DNA of 64,000 nucleotides from NCBI GenBank assembly GCA_025454835.1, contig JALONQ010000001.1, positions 1-64,000 of the forward strand, written 5' to 3'. Positions 38,225 to 48,290 of this stretch are shown one piece after another; the first letter of the stretch is position 1, and every line of letters begins with the position of its first letter. Source of the DNA: Bacteroidota bacterium (lineage in GTDB: Bacteria; Bacteroidota; Ignavibacteria; UBA10030). Under the pieces are notes generated by a model. It was not told the origin of the DNA. It ran no database searches and saw only the letters and a list, made by a program, of their open reading frames with translations. The position numbers and the translations under genes were made by a program.

Positions 38225-40252
38225 ATGATCTCGAGACTTACCAGGTTGTCTGGCCTGCTCCTGCTCGTCGCCGGCTTTGCGTACGGGCAAGCGGTCCAGA
38301 CGCTTTGGCAGAAGTCCTCCGGTTCCGGGACATTGCCGACGTATTTCTCGGCATCCGGCAATACCGAGCGGGGCTTCGCCTACGGCAAGGTCGGCGGGAA
38401 CGACAGGATCTACGTCGTTTCGCGCAACGCCGGCACGTTCATCTACATTTACAATGCGCTGACCGGTGATTCGGTTGGAACGCTGAAGACTGCCGGTATC
38501 ACGGGTGGAACGTTCGCGGCCAATGATATCGAGGTCACTTCGGACGGAGTGATCTACGTCTCGAACCTCGCGACCACCTCTGCGACGAGCGCATTCAAGG
38601 TCTATCGCTATACTGCAGAGACCGACAGCCCGTTGGTGGCGCTCAGCTACACGAACGCGACTGTGCCAGGGTATCGGCTCGGTGACAACTTCACAGTTGT
38701 GGGCTCGACGAGCGACAACAGCGCCCAGATCTGGGCGGCCGCAGCTTCGAATGACTCGATCTTCGTCTTCACGACGAGCGACAACGGCGCGACGTTCGCC
38801 TTTTCGCACGCTGTCGGCCTTGATGTCAACATGGGGGCAGCCCCGGCGCTCTATCCGGGTGACGGCGGTCTGTACATCAACTCGAACGGCAACAGCCTGA
38901 AGCACTACCTGGCGACGGGCGTGCTGGCCGGAACGGTTCCGGGGGGCGTGGTGGCCACCGGTTCGAACGCTCTTCGGTATTTCGAGATCAAGGGGCGGAA
39001 GCTGGTCGCAACGCATTCCTACGGCACCGGCAACCAGAACCTTCGTATCGCGGATGTGACCGCAGGGGCCAATAACGCAAAGAGCTACTACGTGACGACG
39101 ACGCTTGGTGCGAACGCGAATGCCAACGGCACTGGCGACGTGGCCATGCGGATCAACGGCGACACGGTGGACGTGTACGTCCTCGGCACAAACAACGGCA
39201 TGGCGGCCTACCGCTTGAAGCCGGCCGGGTTTGTCACCTTTGCGCTTAACACGGCGACGGCGGCAGACACCACGAAACCGACGACTGTCGTGCAGGTCCG
39301 TGGCAGCTGGACGGGATGGGGCGATTCCTCGCCGGCCATGACGAACATCGGCGGCGACTACTGGACCCTTACGCAGTTGCTGGAACAGGGCGTCAACTAT
39401 GAGTTCAAGTACTTCGTCACCGGGGCTACGAACGGCGGATGGGAGACGGTTGACAACCGGACGTTCAACCTCTCGGGCGACGTGATGCGGCCGATCGACT
39501 ACTTCTCGAGGTCCGGAGCTCCGTTCACCGCTTCGGATTCGATCGACGTGTGGTTTAGGGTCAACATGCTCAGCCAGGAGAGCTTCAACCCGGCGGCCGA
39601 CGAGGTGCACGTCCGCGGATCCTTCCAAGGATGGAATGCCTCGACCCCGCTGACGCGTGAAGGCATGACCCATTTCTACTCCGGCCAGGGCAAGGTTCCA
39701 GCGGCGGGAGCCATCGAGTTCAAGTACACCTACACCAAGGGAGGGTCGGTCAACTGGGAATCGGTTTCCAACCGGACGGTGACGGTGAACCAGGACACCA
39801 CCTTGTACTGGGTCTGGTTCAATGACGTACCGTATGCCGCTCCCGTGGTCAGCGACACGGTCGTGGTGACCTTCACGGCCAATCTCTCGCGCGCCATCGC
39901 CGAGCGCGGATTTGCGATCGGCGACACGGTCGTGGTCCGATCCGGTTACAACGCCACGGCCAAGGAAGTGCGCGAGAAGCGTCTCGGCCGCGTCGGCATC
40001 AGCACGAACTACGCGACCACGGACACTGTGGTAACGGCCATCGGTCGTACGCTCAACTACCAGTACTACGTCGTGAAGAACGGGAGATCTACTTCGACTT
40101 CAGCTTCCCGGATCCGACGAACCCGGCGGCGGAACGTCGTCGCCAAAACGTTATCGGAAACACGCTGGCGATTGTCGACACGTCGGTGTCGAACACGTCG
40201 TCGCGGCGCGTGCCCCGCTTCCGCAATCAGCAGAGGCTCACCCAGCCGGTGA
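38225..40252 (+). CDS. N-terminal part of a frameshifted carbohydrate-binding-like T9SS protein (beta-propeller-like plus E-set/CBM-like repeat 1)
   Basis: Start taken as MISRLTRLSGLLLLVAGFAYGQ (38225). Conserved repeat sequence ends at about 40081, then out-of-frame Arg/Thr/Ser-rich sequence to the stop. Confidence 0.75.
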   Translation: MISRLTRLSGLLLLVAGFAYGQAVQTLWQKSSGSGTLPTYFSASGNTERGFAYGKVGGNDRIYVVSRNAGTFIYIYNALTGDSVGTLKTAGITGGTFAANDIEVTSDGVIYVSNLATTSATSAFKVYRYTAETDSPLVALSYTNATVPGYRLGDNFTVVGSTSDNSAQIWAAAASNDSIFVFTTSDNGATFAFSHAVGLDVNMGAAPALYPGDGGLYINSNGNSLKHYLATGVLAGTVPGGVVATGSNALRYFEIKGRKLVATHSYGTGNQNLRIADVTAGANNAKSYYVTTTLGANANANGTGDVAMRINGDTVDVYVLGTNNGMAAYRLKPAGFVTFALNTATAADTTKPTTVVQVRGSWTGWGDSSPAMTNIGGDYWTLTQLLEQGVNYEFKYFVTGATNGGWETVDNRTFNLSGDVMRPIDYFSRSGAPFTASDSIDVWFRVNMLSQESFNPAADEVHVRGSFQGWNASTPLTREGMTHFYSGQGKVPAAGAIEFKYTYTKGGSVNWESVSNRTVTVNQDTTLYWVWFNDVPYAAPVVSDTVVVTFTANLSRAIAERGFAIGDTVVVRSGYNATAKEVREKRLGRVGISTNYATTDTVVTAIGRTLNYQYYVVKNGRSTSTSASRIRRTRRRNVVAKTLSETRWRLSTRRCRTRRRGACPASAISRGSPSR

Positions 40253-40614
40253 CGGTCACCTACACGGTCGACCTGCGTCCGGCGGTCTATGCACTCGGTC
40301 CGGCCGTCGGAGGATGGGATGTGCTGAGTCCGTGGGGCACGAAGGCCGATACGGTCAAGATGTACGACAACGGCCTGAACGGCGATGCCGTCGCCAACGA
40401 CCTGGTGTACACGCTGCGGTGGGACTACACGACCGCCAGCCAGGTGGGACAGGAGTTCAAGTTCGGCATCGGCTCGTACGACAACGAAGGCGGCTTCGGG
40501 AACAACCACATCGAGAATATCGATGATCTGTCTTCGATGACCACCATCGCGTCGCAGTTCGGAAGCATCGACCCGATCTTCTACAGCTCGTGGGATTTCG
40601 ACAACAGGCGGCCG
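39248..40614 (+). repeat. Tandem repeat unit 1 of the CBM/E-set-like protein
   Basis: Begins 'NTATAADTTKPTTVVQVRGSWTGWGD', ends 'SSWDFDNRRP'; highly similar to 40648-42117 at DNA and protein level. Confidence 0.8.
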
Positions 40615-42420
40615 AAGGCCGACACGACGACCGTGACATTCTATCTGAACACGGCGTCCGTCATCGACACCACGAAGCCGACGACGGCCGTGCAGGTGCG
40701 CGGTGCGTGGACGGGCTGGGGCGATGCCTCGCCGGTCATGACGAACATCGGCGGCGATTACTGGATGCTGACGCAGCGCCTGCGCGTGGGCGATACGCTC
40801 GAGTACAAATACTTCGTCCCCGGCGGCGTCAATGGCGGTTGGGAAACGATCGACAATCGGAAGGTTGCCGTCATCCCGAACCTGACGCTGCCCATGGCCT
40901 ACTGGTCACGCACGAGTCCGGTCTACACGCCGTCGGATTCGATCGACATCTGGTTCCGCGTCAACATGCTGAGCCAGGAGAGCTTCAACCCGGCCGCGGA
41001 TGAAGTGCACGTGCGCGGGAGTTTCAACGGATGGAATGCGTCGACCCCGATGATGCGAGAGGGCATGTCGCTCTTCTATTCGGCGCAGGGCAAGGTCCCA
41101 GCGGCAGGCATGGTGGAGTACAAGTACACCTACACCAAGGCCGGCTCGGTGAACTGGGAATCGATCAGCAACCGTACGGCTAACGTCTCGCAGGACACCA
41201 CGCTCTATTGGAAGTGGTTCAACGACGTCCCATACGGAGCTCCGGAGGTTGCCGACACCGTCGTCGTGACGTTCACGGCGAACCTGTCGCGCGCCATCGC
41301 CGAGCGCGGATTCGCCATCGGCGATACGATCCTCGTCCGGTCGGGCTACAATGCCACGGGCAAGGAAGTGCGCGAGAAGCGGATGTCGCGCGTCGGAATC
41401 TCGACGAACTACTCCGTGATCGACACGGTCATCACGTCGATCGGCAAGACGCTGAACTACCAGTACTATCTCGTGAAGAATCTCGTCGACTACCGCGAGG
41501 TGTACTTCGACTTCGCGTTCCCCGATCCGACGAATCCGGCGGCTGAGCGGCGTCGAGTTGCTGTGGGCGGCAAGACGCTTTCTGTGCTGGACTCGGCCAC
41601 GTCGAACACCGCGCAGCGTCGTGTACCGCGGTTCCGCAACACGCAGAAACTCGCCCGCGCCGTGACGGTAAAGTACACCGTCGACGTCCGTCCGGCGTAC
41701 TACGCGATCAAGGCCGGCAAGAAGCTCGTGTCGACCAATATCGTACCGTACGCTGTCGGAGACAAGGATAGCGTCCTGATCCTCGGCGTTTGGATGAATG
41801 GTCCGGGGGTCGGTGGATGGGATGTGCTGAGTCCATGGGGCACGAAAGCCGACACCGTGAAGATGGTTGACAACGGCACGCGCGGCGACGTGATGGCCGG
41901 CGACTCTATCTTCACGCTCACCTGGTCGTACACGACGGCTGACGTCGTGGGCCAGGAGTTCAAGTTCGGCATCGGGTCGTTCGACAACGAAGGCGGCTTC
42001 GGGAACAACCACATCGAGAATATCGATGACACGGGTCCGACGACCACCATCGCGTCGCAGTTCGGCAGCATCGACCCGATCTTCTTCAACGCATGGGACT
42101 TCGACAACCAGCGGCCGTTCGTGGTGACGGGAGTGGAAGCGACGGAGGTCATCCCCGCCACGTACAGTCTGGGCCAGAACTATCCGAACCCGTTCAACCC
42201 GAGCACGACGATCCAATTTGGTCTGCCGGCGGAGAGCGACGTGACCCTGAAGATCTTCAACACGCTCGGCCAGGAAGTAGCGACGCTGGCCTCGGGCCGC
42301 ATGAAGGCAGGGGTCCACTCGGTGACGTTCGATGCCATGAACCTCTCGACCGGGATCTATTTCTACCAGATCCGGGCTGGAGAATTCACCAGCCTGAAGA
42401 AGATGCTGCTCGTGAAGTGA
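40082..42420 (+). CDS. C-terminal part of the frameshifted protein (repeat 2 plus T9SS type A sorting domain)
   Basis: ORF track 40186-42420. Reading the same frame back to 40081 restores 'REIYFDFSFPDPTNPAAERRR', homologous to 'REVYFDFAFPDPTNPAAERRR' in repeat 2. C-terminus 'YSLGQNYPNPFNPSTTIQFGL...TSLKKMLLVK'. Confidence 0.75.
40648..42117 (+). repeat. Tandem repeat unit 2 of the CBM/E-set-like protein
   Basis: Begins 'NTASVIDTTKPTTAVQVRGAWTGWGD', ends 'NAWDFDNQRP'. Confidence 0.8.
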
Positions 42421-42441
42421 TGTCGTAACATGTCGTTCCAT

Positions 42442-42471
42442 GACAGGGCGGGGCGCAAGCCCCGCCTTGTC
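42442..42471 (+). terminator. Terminator-like hairpin
   Basis: GACAGGGCGGGGC-GCAA-GCCCCGCCTTGTC followed by gtttct. Confidence 0.55.
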
Positions 42472-42495
42472 GTTTCTCATAGGATCTCCGCGTTC

Positions 42496-44289
42496 ATGTC
42501 GATCGTACGTTCGCTCCACATCACGTTTGCCTTGCTCGTGGCCGCGCTTGCGCTGGCGCAGGCCCAATCGAGTTCCGAAGGGACGGCCATCCTGGCCAGG
42601 GTCGGTGGTGACGTGGTCACCGAGCAGGAATTCGTGGAACGTTTCGAGCTCATGCCGGGCATTCATCGTCAGGGCGCAGGAGCGCTGGAGGCGGCCAAGC
42701 AGGAGTTCCTTCTTTCGCTCGTGGCGGAGAAACTGCTCGCCGGAAATGCGCAACGCTACGGGGTGGATCAAAGTGAGGCCATCAGTCGTGCGCTGAACAA
42801 CGTCCGACGTCTTCTGGCCAGGGACGAGCTTTATCGCGATGAGATTCAGCGGGGTGTCTCCGTGTCTTCAGGAGAGATCGCGAAAGGCGAACGCACGGCC
42901 CGGCGCATGCGGACGGTTGTCTACGTCTACAGCGATCGTCGCGCCGACCTTGATTCGTTGAGATCAAGCGTCTCCTCGATCGCGACGCTGGTCGCAGAGG
43001 CCCATGCGGCCGCGTTGTTGGTTGACACCATCGCTGTCAGGTGGGGCGAGGCCGAATCAGCGTTGGAGGAGACGGCCTTTGGCGCGAAACCGGGGTCCGT
43101 TTCCCCCGTCGTCGGCTCTTCCGTGGGTTGGTTCGTGCTCGGTGTCGTGAGGGAAGGCCCGGACTCCGAGCGGCAGGCCTTGGATCCCGTCGCCTTGCGG
43201 TCCTTTGTTGAAACGCGCCTGAGGTTGAGAAAGGAGGAAGGCCGGCTGAATGCCTTCCTCGACAGCGCGTTGTCGAACGTGACCGGATACGGACGAAGTG
43301 CAGGCATCCGTCGCCTTGCTGGATCGCTCCGGCAAGCCTTGGCGGCGCCGTCAGCCGGAAACGACGTGACGCTCTCCGCCGAAACGTATGCGTCCGCCAT
43401 GACGGCTTTGGCAGGGTCCGCCGATGATACATTGTCGATCATGGGCGATCGTTGGCTGAGCGTCAGAGAAGGTCTCGAGCGACTGTACGCGTCCGGCACC
43501 CGCTGGGACGATCTTCGTTACCCCGCTTTGGAGCGACAGCTGAACGCGACCATCCGTGAGTGGGTTCTGCAAGATCTCCTGGAGTCTATCGCGGTCCGCC
43601 GGGGCCTCGATGGGCGGCCGCAGGTCGTCCGTCAGCTCGAGATGTGGCGCGCTCACTACCTGGCGGAAGAGATGGTCCGCCGCGTCGCCGGTCAGGTCAA
43701 GGCTTCGGACCTCGACGTCTTTCGGGCGATCGCGATGGCCTATCGCTCCATCGCGCAACCACGTCTTTCGGTGCGTGTTGCCACGGGCGTATCAGTGAGC
43801 GACGTCGCCGTGTTCGTCGATGCCCTCGCGAACGCTCCCATCGATGCGTTGCCGACCTCCGCTCCGGGCATCACGATCCGTGAATTCCGGAATGAACCGG
43901 TCGAGCGACTGGGCATCGTGGCCGCAGCCGCATGGCCCCTGAGCACGGGAGCCTGGTCGAAGGTAACGGTCGTCGATTCGATCGCCATGTCGGTGCAACT
44001 GCTGGAACGATTCGTTCCTGAGCTACCGCAGGGGCTGTATGATTCCATGGCGACGGCGCTGACCAGGCAGAAGGTCCGTCGCTCCTTGGCCGAGGTCGTG
44101 GCGAGATTGGCGCGTTCGGAACGCATCGAAGTGTATGACGATCGGCTCGTGTCCTTGCGGGTCTCTTCAACGCCGATGATGACCTACCGGCTTCTGGGCT
44201 TCGGGGGGCGCATGTTCGCCGTTCCCTTCGTTCGCCCTCAAACGGATTGGATCGAACTGCTTCCCGAGACAGGTCCTCCCGTTCCATGA
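42496..44289 (+). CDS. SurA-like / peptidyl-prolyl isomerase-like periplasmic protein
   Basis: Start taken as MSIVRSLHITFALLVAALALAQAQ (42496). 'ILARVGGDVVTEQEFVERFELMPG...AKQEFLLSLVAEKLLAGNAQRYG' resembles a SurA N-terminal domain. Confidence 0.65.
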   Translation: MSIVRSLHITFALLVAALALAQAQSSSEGTAILARVGGDVVTEQEFVERFELMPGIHRQGAGALEAAKQEFLLSLVAEKLLAGNAQRYGVDQSEAISRALNNVRRLLARDELYRDEIQRGVSVSSGEIAKGERTARRMRTVVYVYSDRRADLDSLRSSVSSIATLVAEAHAAALLVDTIAVRWGEAESALEETAFGAKPGSVSPVVGSSVGWFVLGVVREGPDSERQALDPVALRSFVETRLRLRKEEGRLNAFLDSALSNVTGYGRSAGIRRLAGSLRQALAAPSAGNDVTLSAETYASAMTALAGSADDTLSIMGDRWLSVREGLERLYASGTRWDDLRYPALERQLNATIREWVLQDLLESIAVRRGLDGRPQVVRQLEMWRAHYLAEEMVRRVAGQVKASDLDVFRAIAMAYRSIAQPRLSVRVATGVSVSDVAVFVDALANAPIDALPTSAPGITIREFRNEPVERLGIVAAAAWPLSTGAWSKVTVVDSIAMSVQLLERFVPELPQGLYDSMATALTRQKVRRSLAEVVARLARSERIEVYDDRLVSLRVSSTPMMTYRLLGFGGRMFAVPFVRPQTDWIELLPETGPPVP

Positions 44290-46292
44290 CCCGATCCCGA
44301 CCCGATCTGGACCTTGGTGCGATGCCGCCCGCACGACGGCGACTATACGCACTTCTCGTCCTTCTGGTTCCGGTTGTCCTTCTGGCGGCCGGCGAACTGG
44401 CCGCCCGGATCTTCTACCACCCCTCATCGATCGATCTGTTCCAGCAACAGACCGTGAACGGGGTAGCGTATCGCACCATCAATCCTGGCGTCACCTCTCG
44501 CTACTTCCCGACACTCGCCATCCAGCCCGGGACGGCGCCTGACATGTTCCGCGCCGTCAAGGCGCCGGGAACGATCCGGATCTTTGCCCTCGGAGCGTCC
44601 AGTACGCTCGGATATCCGTACATGGTGAACGGATCCTTCCCGTCGATGCTTCGCGACCGCCTTCGAGAGCGTATGCCTGGTCGCACGGTCGAGATGGTCA
44701 ACCTCGGCGTGACAGCGGTGACGTCGCACACGGTGCTTGATTTTGCCGTTCGATCTCTCGACGAAGACCCGGACCTCATCATCGTCTACGCGGGCCACAA
44801 CGAGTACTACGGCGCGCTGGGCGTCGGGTCGTCTCAGTTCGTAGGCTCCGCCCGTTGGATCGTGAGGACGTATCTGGCGCTGCATGCTTCGCGGCTCTTC
44901 CTTCTGCTGAAAGCCGCCATCACCGACATGGCGCGCTCTGTCGGTGAACAACCGGCGAACCGGACCGGCACGCTGATGGAATTGATGGCGCGCGAGACGG
45001 CCATTCCGCTCGGATCCTCAACCTACGCGCGAGGCCTGGAGACGTACCGGGCCAATATTGACGCACTCTTGGAGGAGGCCGCGGACAGGAAGGTTCCGGT
45101 CATTCTGACAACGGTGGTCAGCAACCTCAAGGACCTGCCTCCGTTACGATCGGTGGTCCCGGATGCCTGGACGTCGGACCAACGCGCGCGGATCGTGGAG
45201 GATCTGACGAAGGTGGATTCGGCTCTGGATCGCGGTGATCTTCGCACAGCGGTTGACGTGTTGGCCGCTTGGGCTCCGGCGGAATCTGTCCACGCGGGAT
45301 TGGCCTATCGGCACGCGGCGGTCAGCGCCCGCCGGGGTGACTGGCCTTCGGCCGATGCCGGCTATCGCCTTGCCCGAGACCTCGACGGGGTTCGCTTCCG
45401 TGCCCCCTCGGCCGTCAACGATCTTCTCCGTTCGTACGCGGGACGGACCGGTGTCGTGCTGGCTGATGCGGAATCGTTGATGGTACGTCGCGCGCCGCAC
45501 GGCGTCATTGGCAAGGAATTTCTTCTGGAACATGTACACCCGAATCTTCAGGGCTATGAGGTCATCGCCGACGCTGTCGAGCCAGCCGTTGTGGCCGTGC
45601 TCAGGTCGAAAGGACATGCCGTTGATGCCGCGCCCAGTGCGGGCGTGCATCCATTTGTCACGACGGTCGACTCTCTCGTGGCCGCGTATCGCATCCAGAT
45701 ACTGGTCAACAGTTGGCCGTTCACGACAAAAGGCTTGACGCTGGCCGATATGGTCGCCAACACACCCGAGGAGCAGCTCGCGCTCGGCTTTCTTCGCAAC
45801 GAGATGACGTGGGAGGCGCTCCACGTGCGGGCGGCTGAGATGTATGAGCGGTCGAACCGCCTCGATGCCGCCGAGGCCGAGTACCGGGCCCTGATCGCAG
45901 CGACGCCGTACAATGTATCGCCCTTCCTGCGACTTGGTGTGATTCTCCAACGACAGGGAAGATTGGAGGCCGCCGATGCAACCTTTCTTCACTCCCTGAC
46001 CGTCGAGCGGACGGCGACGGCGCTGCTCAACTTGGGCGAGATCGCGTACGAGACCGGTCGGCATGCAGACGCCGTCGAACGATTGTCGGAGGCGCTGCGA
46101 TTGGGGCAGTTGGACGAGGCCCGTGTTCCCGAGATCCGCCTGGCGATCGCCGTCGCCACTTTGCGCGGCGGAAACGCAGACCGGTCCCTGTCGATGGCTG
46201 AAGCTCTGGCCGACGCATACCCCGGGTTTGAGCGAGGTCAGGCGTTTTTGAAGTTCGTCCGGGAACAGAGGGCGAGGGGTGGCCGTCGATGA
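44286..46292 (+). CDS. SGNH/GDSL-hydrolase-like membrane protein with C-terminal TPR repeats
   Basis: Start at 44286 overlaps the previous stop (ATGA). 'IRIFALGASSTLGYPY', 'VNLGVTAVTSHTVLDFA', 'DLIIVYAGHNEYYGALG', 'LEHVHPNLQGYEVIADAV'; TPR-like C-terminus. Confidence 0.8.
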   Translation: MTRSRPDLDLGAMPPARRRLYALLVLLVPVVLLAAGELAARIFYHPSSIDLFQQQTVNGVAYRTINPGVTSRYFPTLAIQPGTAPDMFRAVKAPGTIRIFALGASSTLGYPYMVNGSFPSMLRDRLRERMPGRTVEMVNLGVTAVTSHTVLDFAVRSLDEDPDLIIVYAGHNEYYGALGVGSSQFVGSARWIVRTYLALHASRLFLLLKAAITDMARSVGEQPANRTGTLMELMARETAIPLGSSTYARGLETYRANIDALLEEAADRKVPVILTTVVSNLKDLPPLRSVVPDAWTSDQRARIVEDLTKVDSALDRGDLRTAVDVLAAWAPAESVHAGLAYRHAAVSARRGDWPSADAGYRLARDLDGVRFRAPSAVNDLLRSYAGRTGVVLADAESLMVRRAPHGVIGKEFLLEHVHPNLQGYEVIADAVEPAVVAVLRSKGHAVDAAPSAGVHPFVTTVDSLVAAYRIQILVNSWPFTTKGLTLADMVANTPEEQLALGFLRNEMTWEALHVRAAEMYERSNRLDAAEAEYRALIAATPYNVSPFLRLGVILQRQGRLEAADATFLHSLTVERTATALLNLGEIAYETGRHADAVERLSEALRLGQLDEARVPEIRLAIAVATLRGGNADRSLSMAEALADAYPGFERGQAFLKFVREQRARGGRR

Positions 46293-46537
46293 AGCACCTG
46301 AGAAAGGGTTGGCGCGCCTTCTACGCGGGGTGGATGCGGTTCGCGCATGTGCTCGGCATTGTCAATACGACCCTGCTCCTGACGGTCGTGTACGTGCTCG
46401 TCGTTCTCCCGACGCGCTTGATCTGGTGGGCGCTTCGCAAGGATCCGCTTCTGGTGCGCAGGACCCCGGTCACGACGATGTGGCAATCTCGCGAGCAGGA
46501 GCAGCCTGACCTCGATGAACGTCGACATCCGTTCTGA
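46289..46537 (+). CDS. SxtJ-like small membrane protein
   Basis: 82 aa 'MKHLRKGWRAFYAGWMRFAHVLGIVNTTLLLTVVYVLVVLPTRLIWWALRKDPL'; overlaps the upstream stop and precedes a carbamoyltransferase. Confidence 0.65.
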   Translation: MKHLRKGWRAFYAGWMRFAHVLGIVNTTLLLTVVYVLVVLPTRLIWWALRKDPLLVRRTPVTTMWQSREQEQPDLDERRHPF

Positions 46538-46539
46538 CC

Positions 46540-48276
46540 ATGTATATCCTTGGGATATCGGCCTATTATCATGACGCGGCCGCTGTGCTGCTCGTCGACG
46601 GCATCCCGGTCGCGGGGGCTCACGAGGAGCGGTTCACGCGAACCAAGCACGATCATGGCTTTCCGCGGCATGCGGTCGCATATTGCCTGAGCGTCGGAGG
46701 CATCACGATCGACGAGGTGGACCATGTGGTCTTCTATGAGAAGCCGTTCCTCAAATTCGAGCGGCTTCTGACGACGATCGTGGCCATGGCTCCGACGAAC
46801 TTCCGGCAGTATCTGGCGGCCATGCCGGTCTGGATGCGCGACAAGCTTTGGCTGCCATCGCTTCTGCGAAAGGAACTGGGGTACGACGGGTCGCTGCTCT
46901 TCTCCGGCCACCATCGCTCGCATGCCGCGAGCGCCTTCTTCGCTTCAGGATTTCCGAACGCTTCGATCCTGACCATGGACGGAGTGGGGGAGTGGGAGAC
47001 GGCCACGAAAGGATGGGGAAGGGGGAGCGAGCTCGTTCTGACAGAAGCGACGCACTTTCCGCATTCGCTGGGACTGCTGTATTCGGCGTTCACGGGTTAC
47101 CTGGGCTTCCGCGTGAATAGCGGAGAATACAAGGTGATGGGGCTCGCACCCTACGGGACGCCGCGTTTCGCGGACCTCATTCGGCGGGAGCTGGTGGAAT
47201 GGTACGACGACGGTAGCCTGCGTTTGAACATGCGGCACTTCGCGTTCGCCTCCGGACTGCGGATGTATCATCGATCGTTCGAGCGCCTGTTTGGCGTCCC
47301 GACGCGTGAGCCAGAAAGCGCCTTGACGCAGACGCACAAGGACGTCGCGGCATCGATCCAAGAGGTCACGAACCAGATCATGGTGGCCGCAGCGCGCGAC
47401 GTCGTTCGTTCGACCGGCTTACCGGATCTCTGCATGGCCGGCGGCGTGGCGTTGAATTGTGTCGCGAACGAGAAGATCGTGAACGAAGCGGGGGTCAGAC
47501 GCCTATTCGTGCAGCCGGCCGCCGGTGACGCAGGGGGGGCGCTCGGAGCCGCGCTCGACGTTTGGCATACGGTCCTGAACCAGCCGAGGGTTTGGTCGCA
47601 GGACGGAGTGGCGTGGGGGCCCGAATTTGGCGACGAAGAGATCGGCCGGATCCTTGCGGAAGCGGAGATCCCGGCGAAACGCCTTTCGGAGGAAGGGCTG
47701 GTCACGACAACGGTCGATGCACTCACCCGGCAGGAGGTCGTGGGGTGGTTCCAGGGAAGAATGGAGTGGGGACCGCGCGCTCTGGGTTCGCGCTCGATCC
47801 TGGCCGATCCTCGGAATCCCGACAATCAGAAACGTGTGAACCTGAAGATAAAATTTCGAGAGAGCTTTCGTCCATTTGCGCCGGCAGTCACCGAAGAGGC
47901 CTTCGACGAATGGTTCGACGGAGTCCGTGACCCGTACATGCTCGTCACCTGCCGCGTACGCGCCGATCGCACGCCGTTGCCGTCCGTGACGCATGTCGAC
48001 GGTTCGGCCCGCACGCAGGCGGTGTCGCGACGCCATGCCGGGCTCTTCCATCGACTCATCGCATCGTTCGGCGATCGAACCGGCGTGCCGGTACTCATCA
48101 ACACGTCGTTCAATGTCCGCGGCGAGCCGATCGTTTGCTCGCCTCGCGACGCCTTGCGGTGCTTCTATGCGACCAATATTGATTCTCTGGCGTTGGGCAA
48201 GTACTTTGTGACGAAGGCTTTGGCGCCGGCGCTCGACCCGGGACGGTTCGGCGCCACCACGATCCAACTGGACTGA
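46540..48276 (+). CDS. Carbamoyltransferase (NodU/TobZ-like)
   Basis: 578 aa 'MYILGISAYYHDAAAVLLVDGIPVAGAHEERFTRTKHDHGFPRHAVAYCL', 'LCMAGGVALNCVANEKI', 'GRMEWGPRALGSRSILADPRNP', 'LINTSFNVRGEPIVCSP'. Confidence 0.93.
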   Translation: MYILGISAYYHDAAAVLLVDGIPVAGAHEERFTRTKHDHGFPRHAVAYCLSVGGITIDEVDHVVFYEKPFLKFERLLTTIVAMAPTNFRQYLAAMPVWMRDKLWLPSLLRKELGYDGSLLFSGHHRSHAASAFFASGFPNASILTMDGVGEWETATKGWGRGSELVLTEATHFPHSLGLLYSAFTGYLGFRVNSGEYKVMGLAPYGTPRFADLIRRELVEWYDDGSLRLNMRHFAFASGLRMYHRSFERLFGVPTREPESALTQTHKDVAASIQEVTNQIMVAAARDVVRSTGLPDLCMAGGVALNCVANEKIVNEAGVRRLFVQPAAGDAGGALGAALDVWHTVLNQPRVWSQDGVAWGPEFGDEEIGRILAEAEIPAKRLSEEGLVTTTVDALTRQEVVGWFQGRMEWGPRALGSRSILADPRNPDNQKRVNLKIKFRESFRPFAPAVTEEAFDEWFDGVRDPYMLVTCRVRADRTPLPSVTHVDGSARTQAVSRRHAGLFHRLIASFGDRTGVPVLINTSFNVRGEPIVCSPRDALRCFYATNIDSLALGKYFVTKALAPALDPGRFGATTIQLD

Positions 48277-48290
48277 CGACGGCCACCCAC

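Noticed and set aside
40070-40100. Programmed ribosomal frameshift in the CBM-like gene
   Set aside because: No slippery heptamer is visible, and comparison with repeat 2 shows a simple 13-nt deletion.
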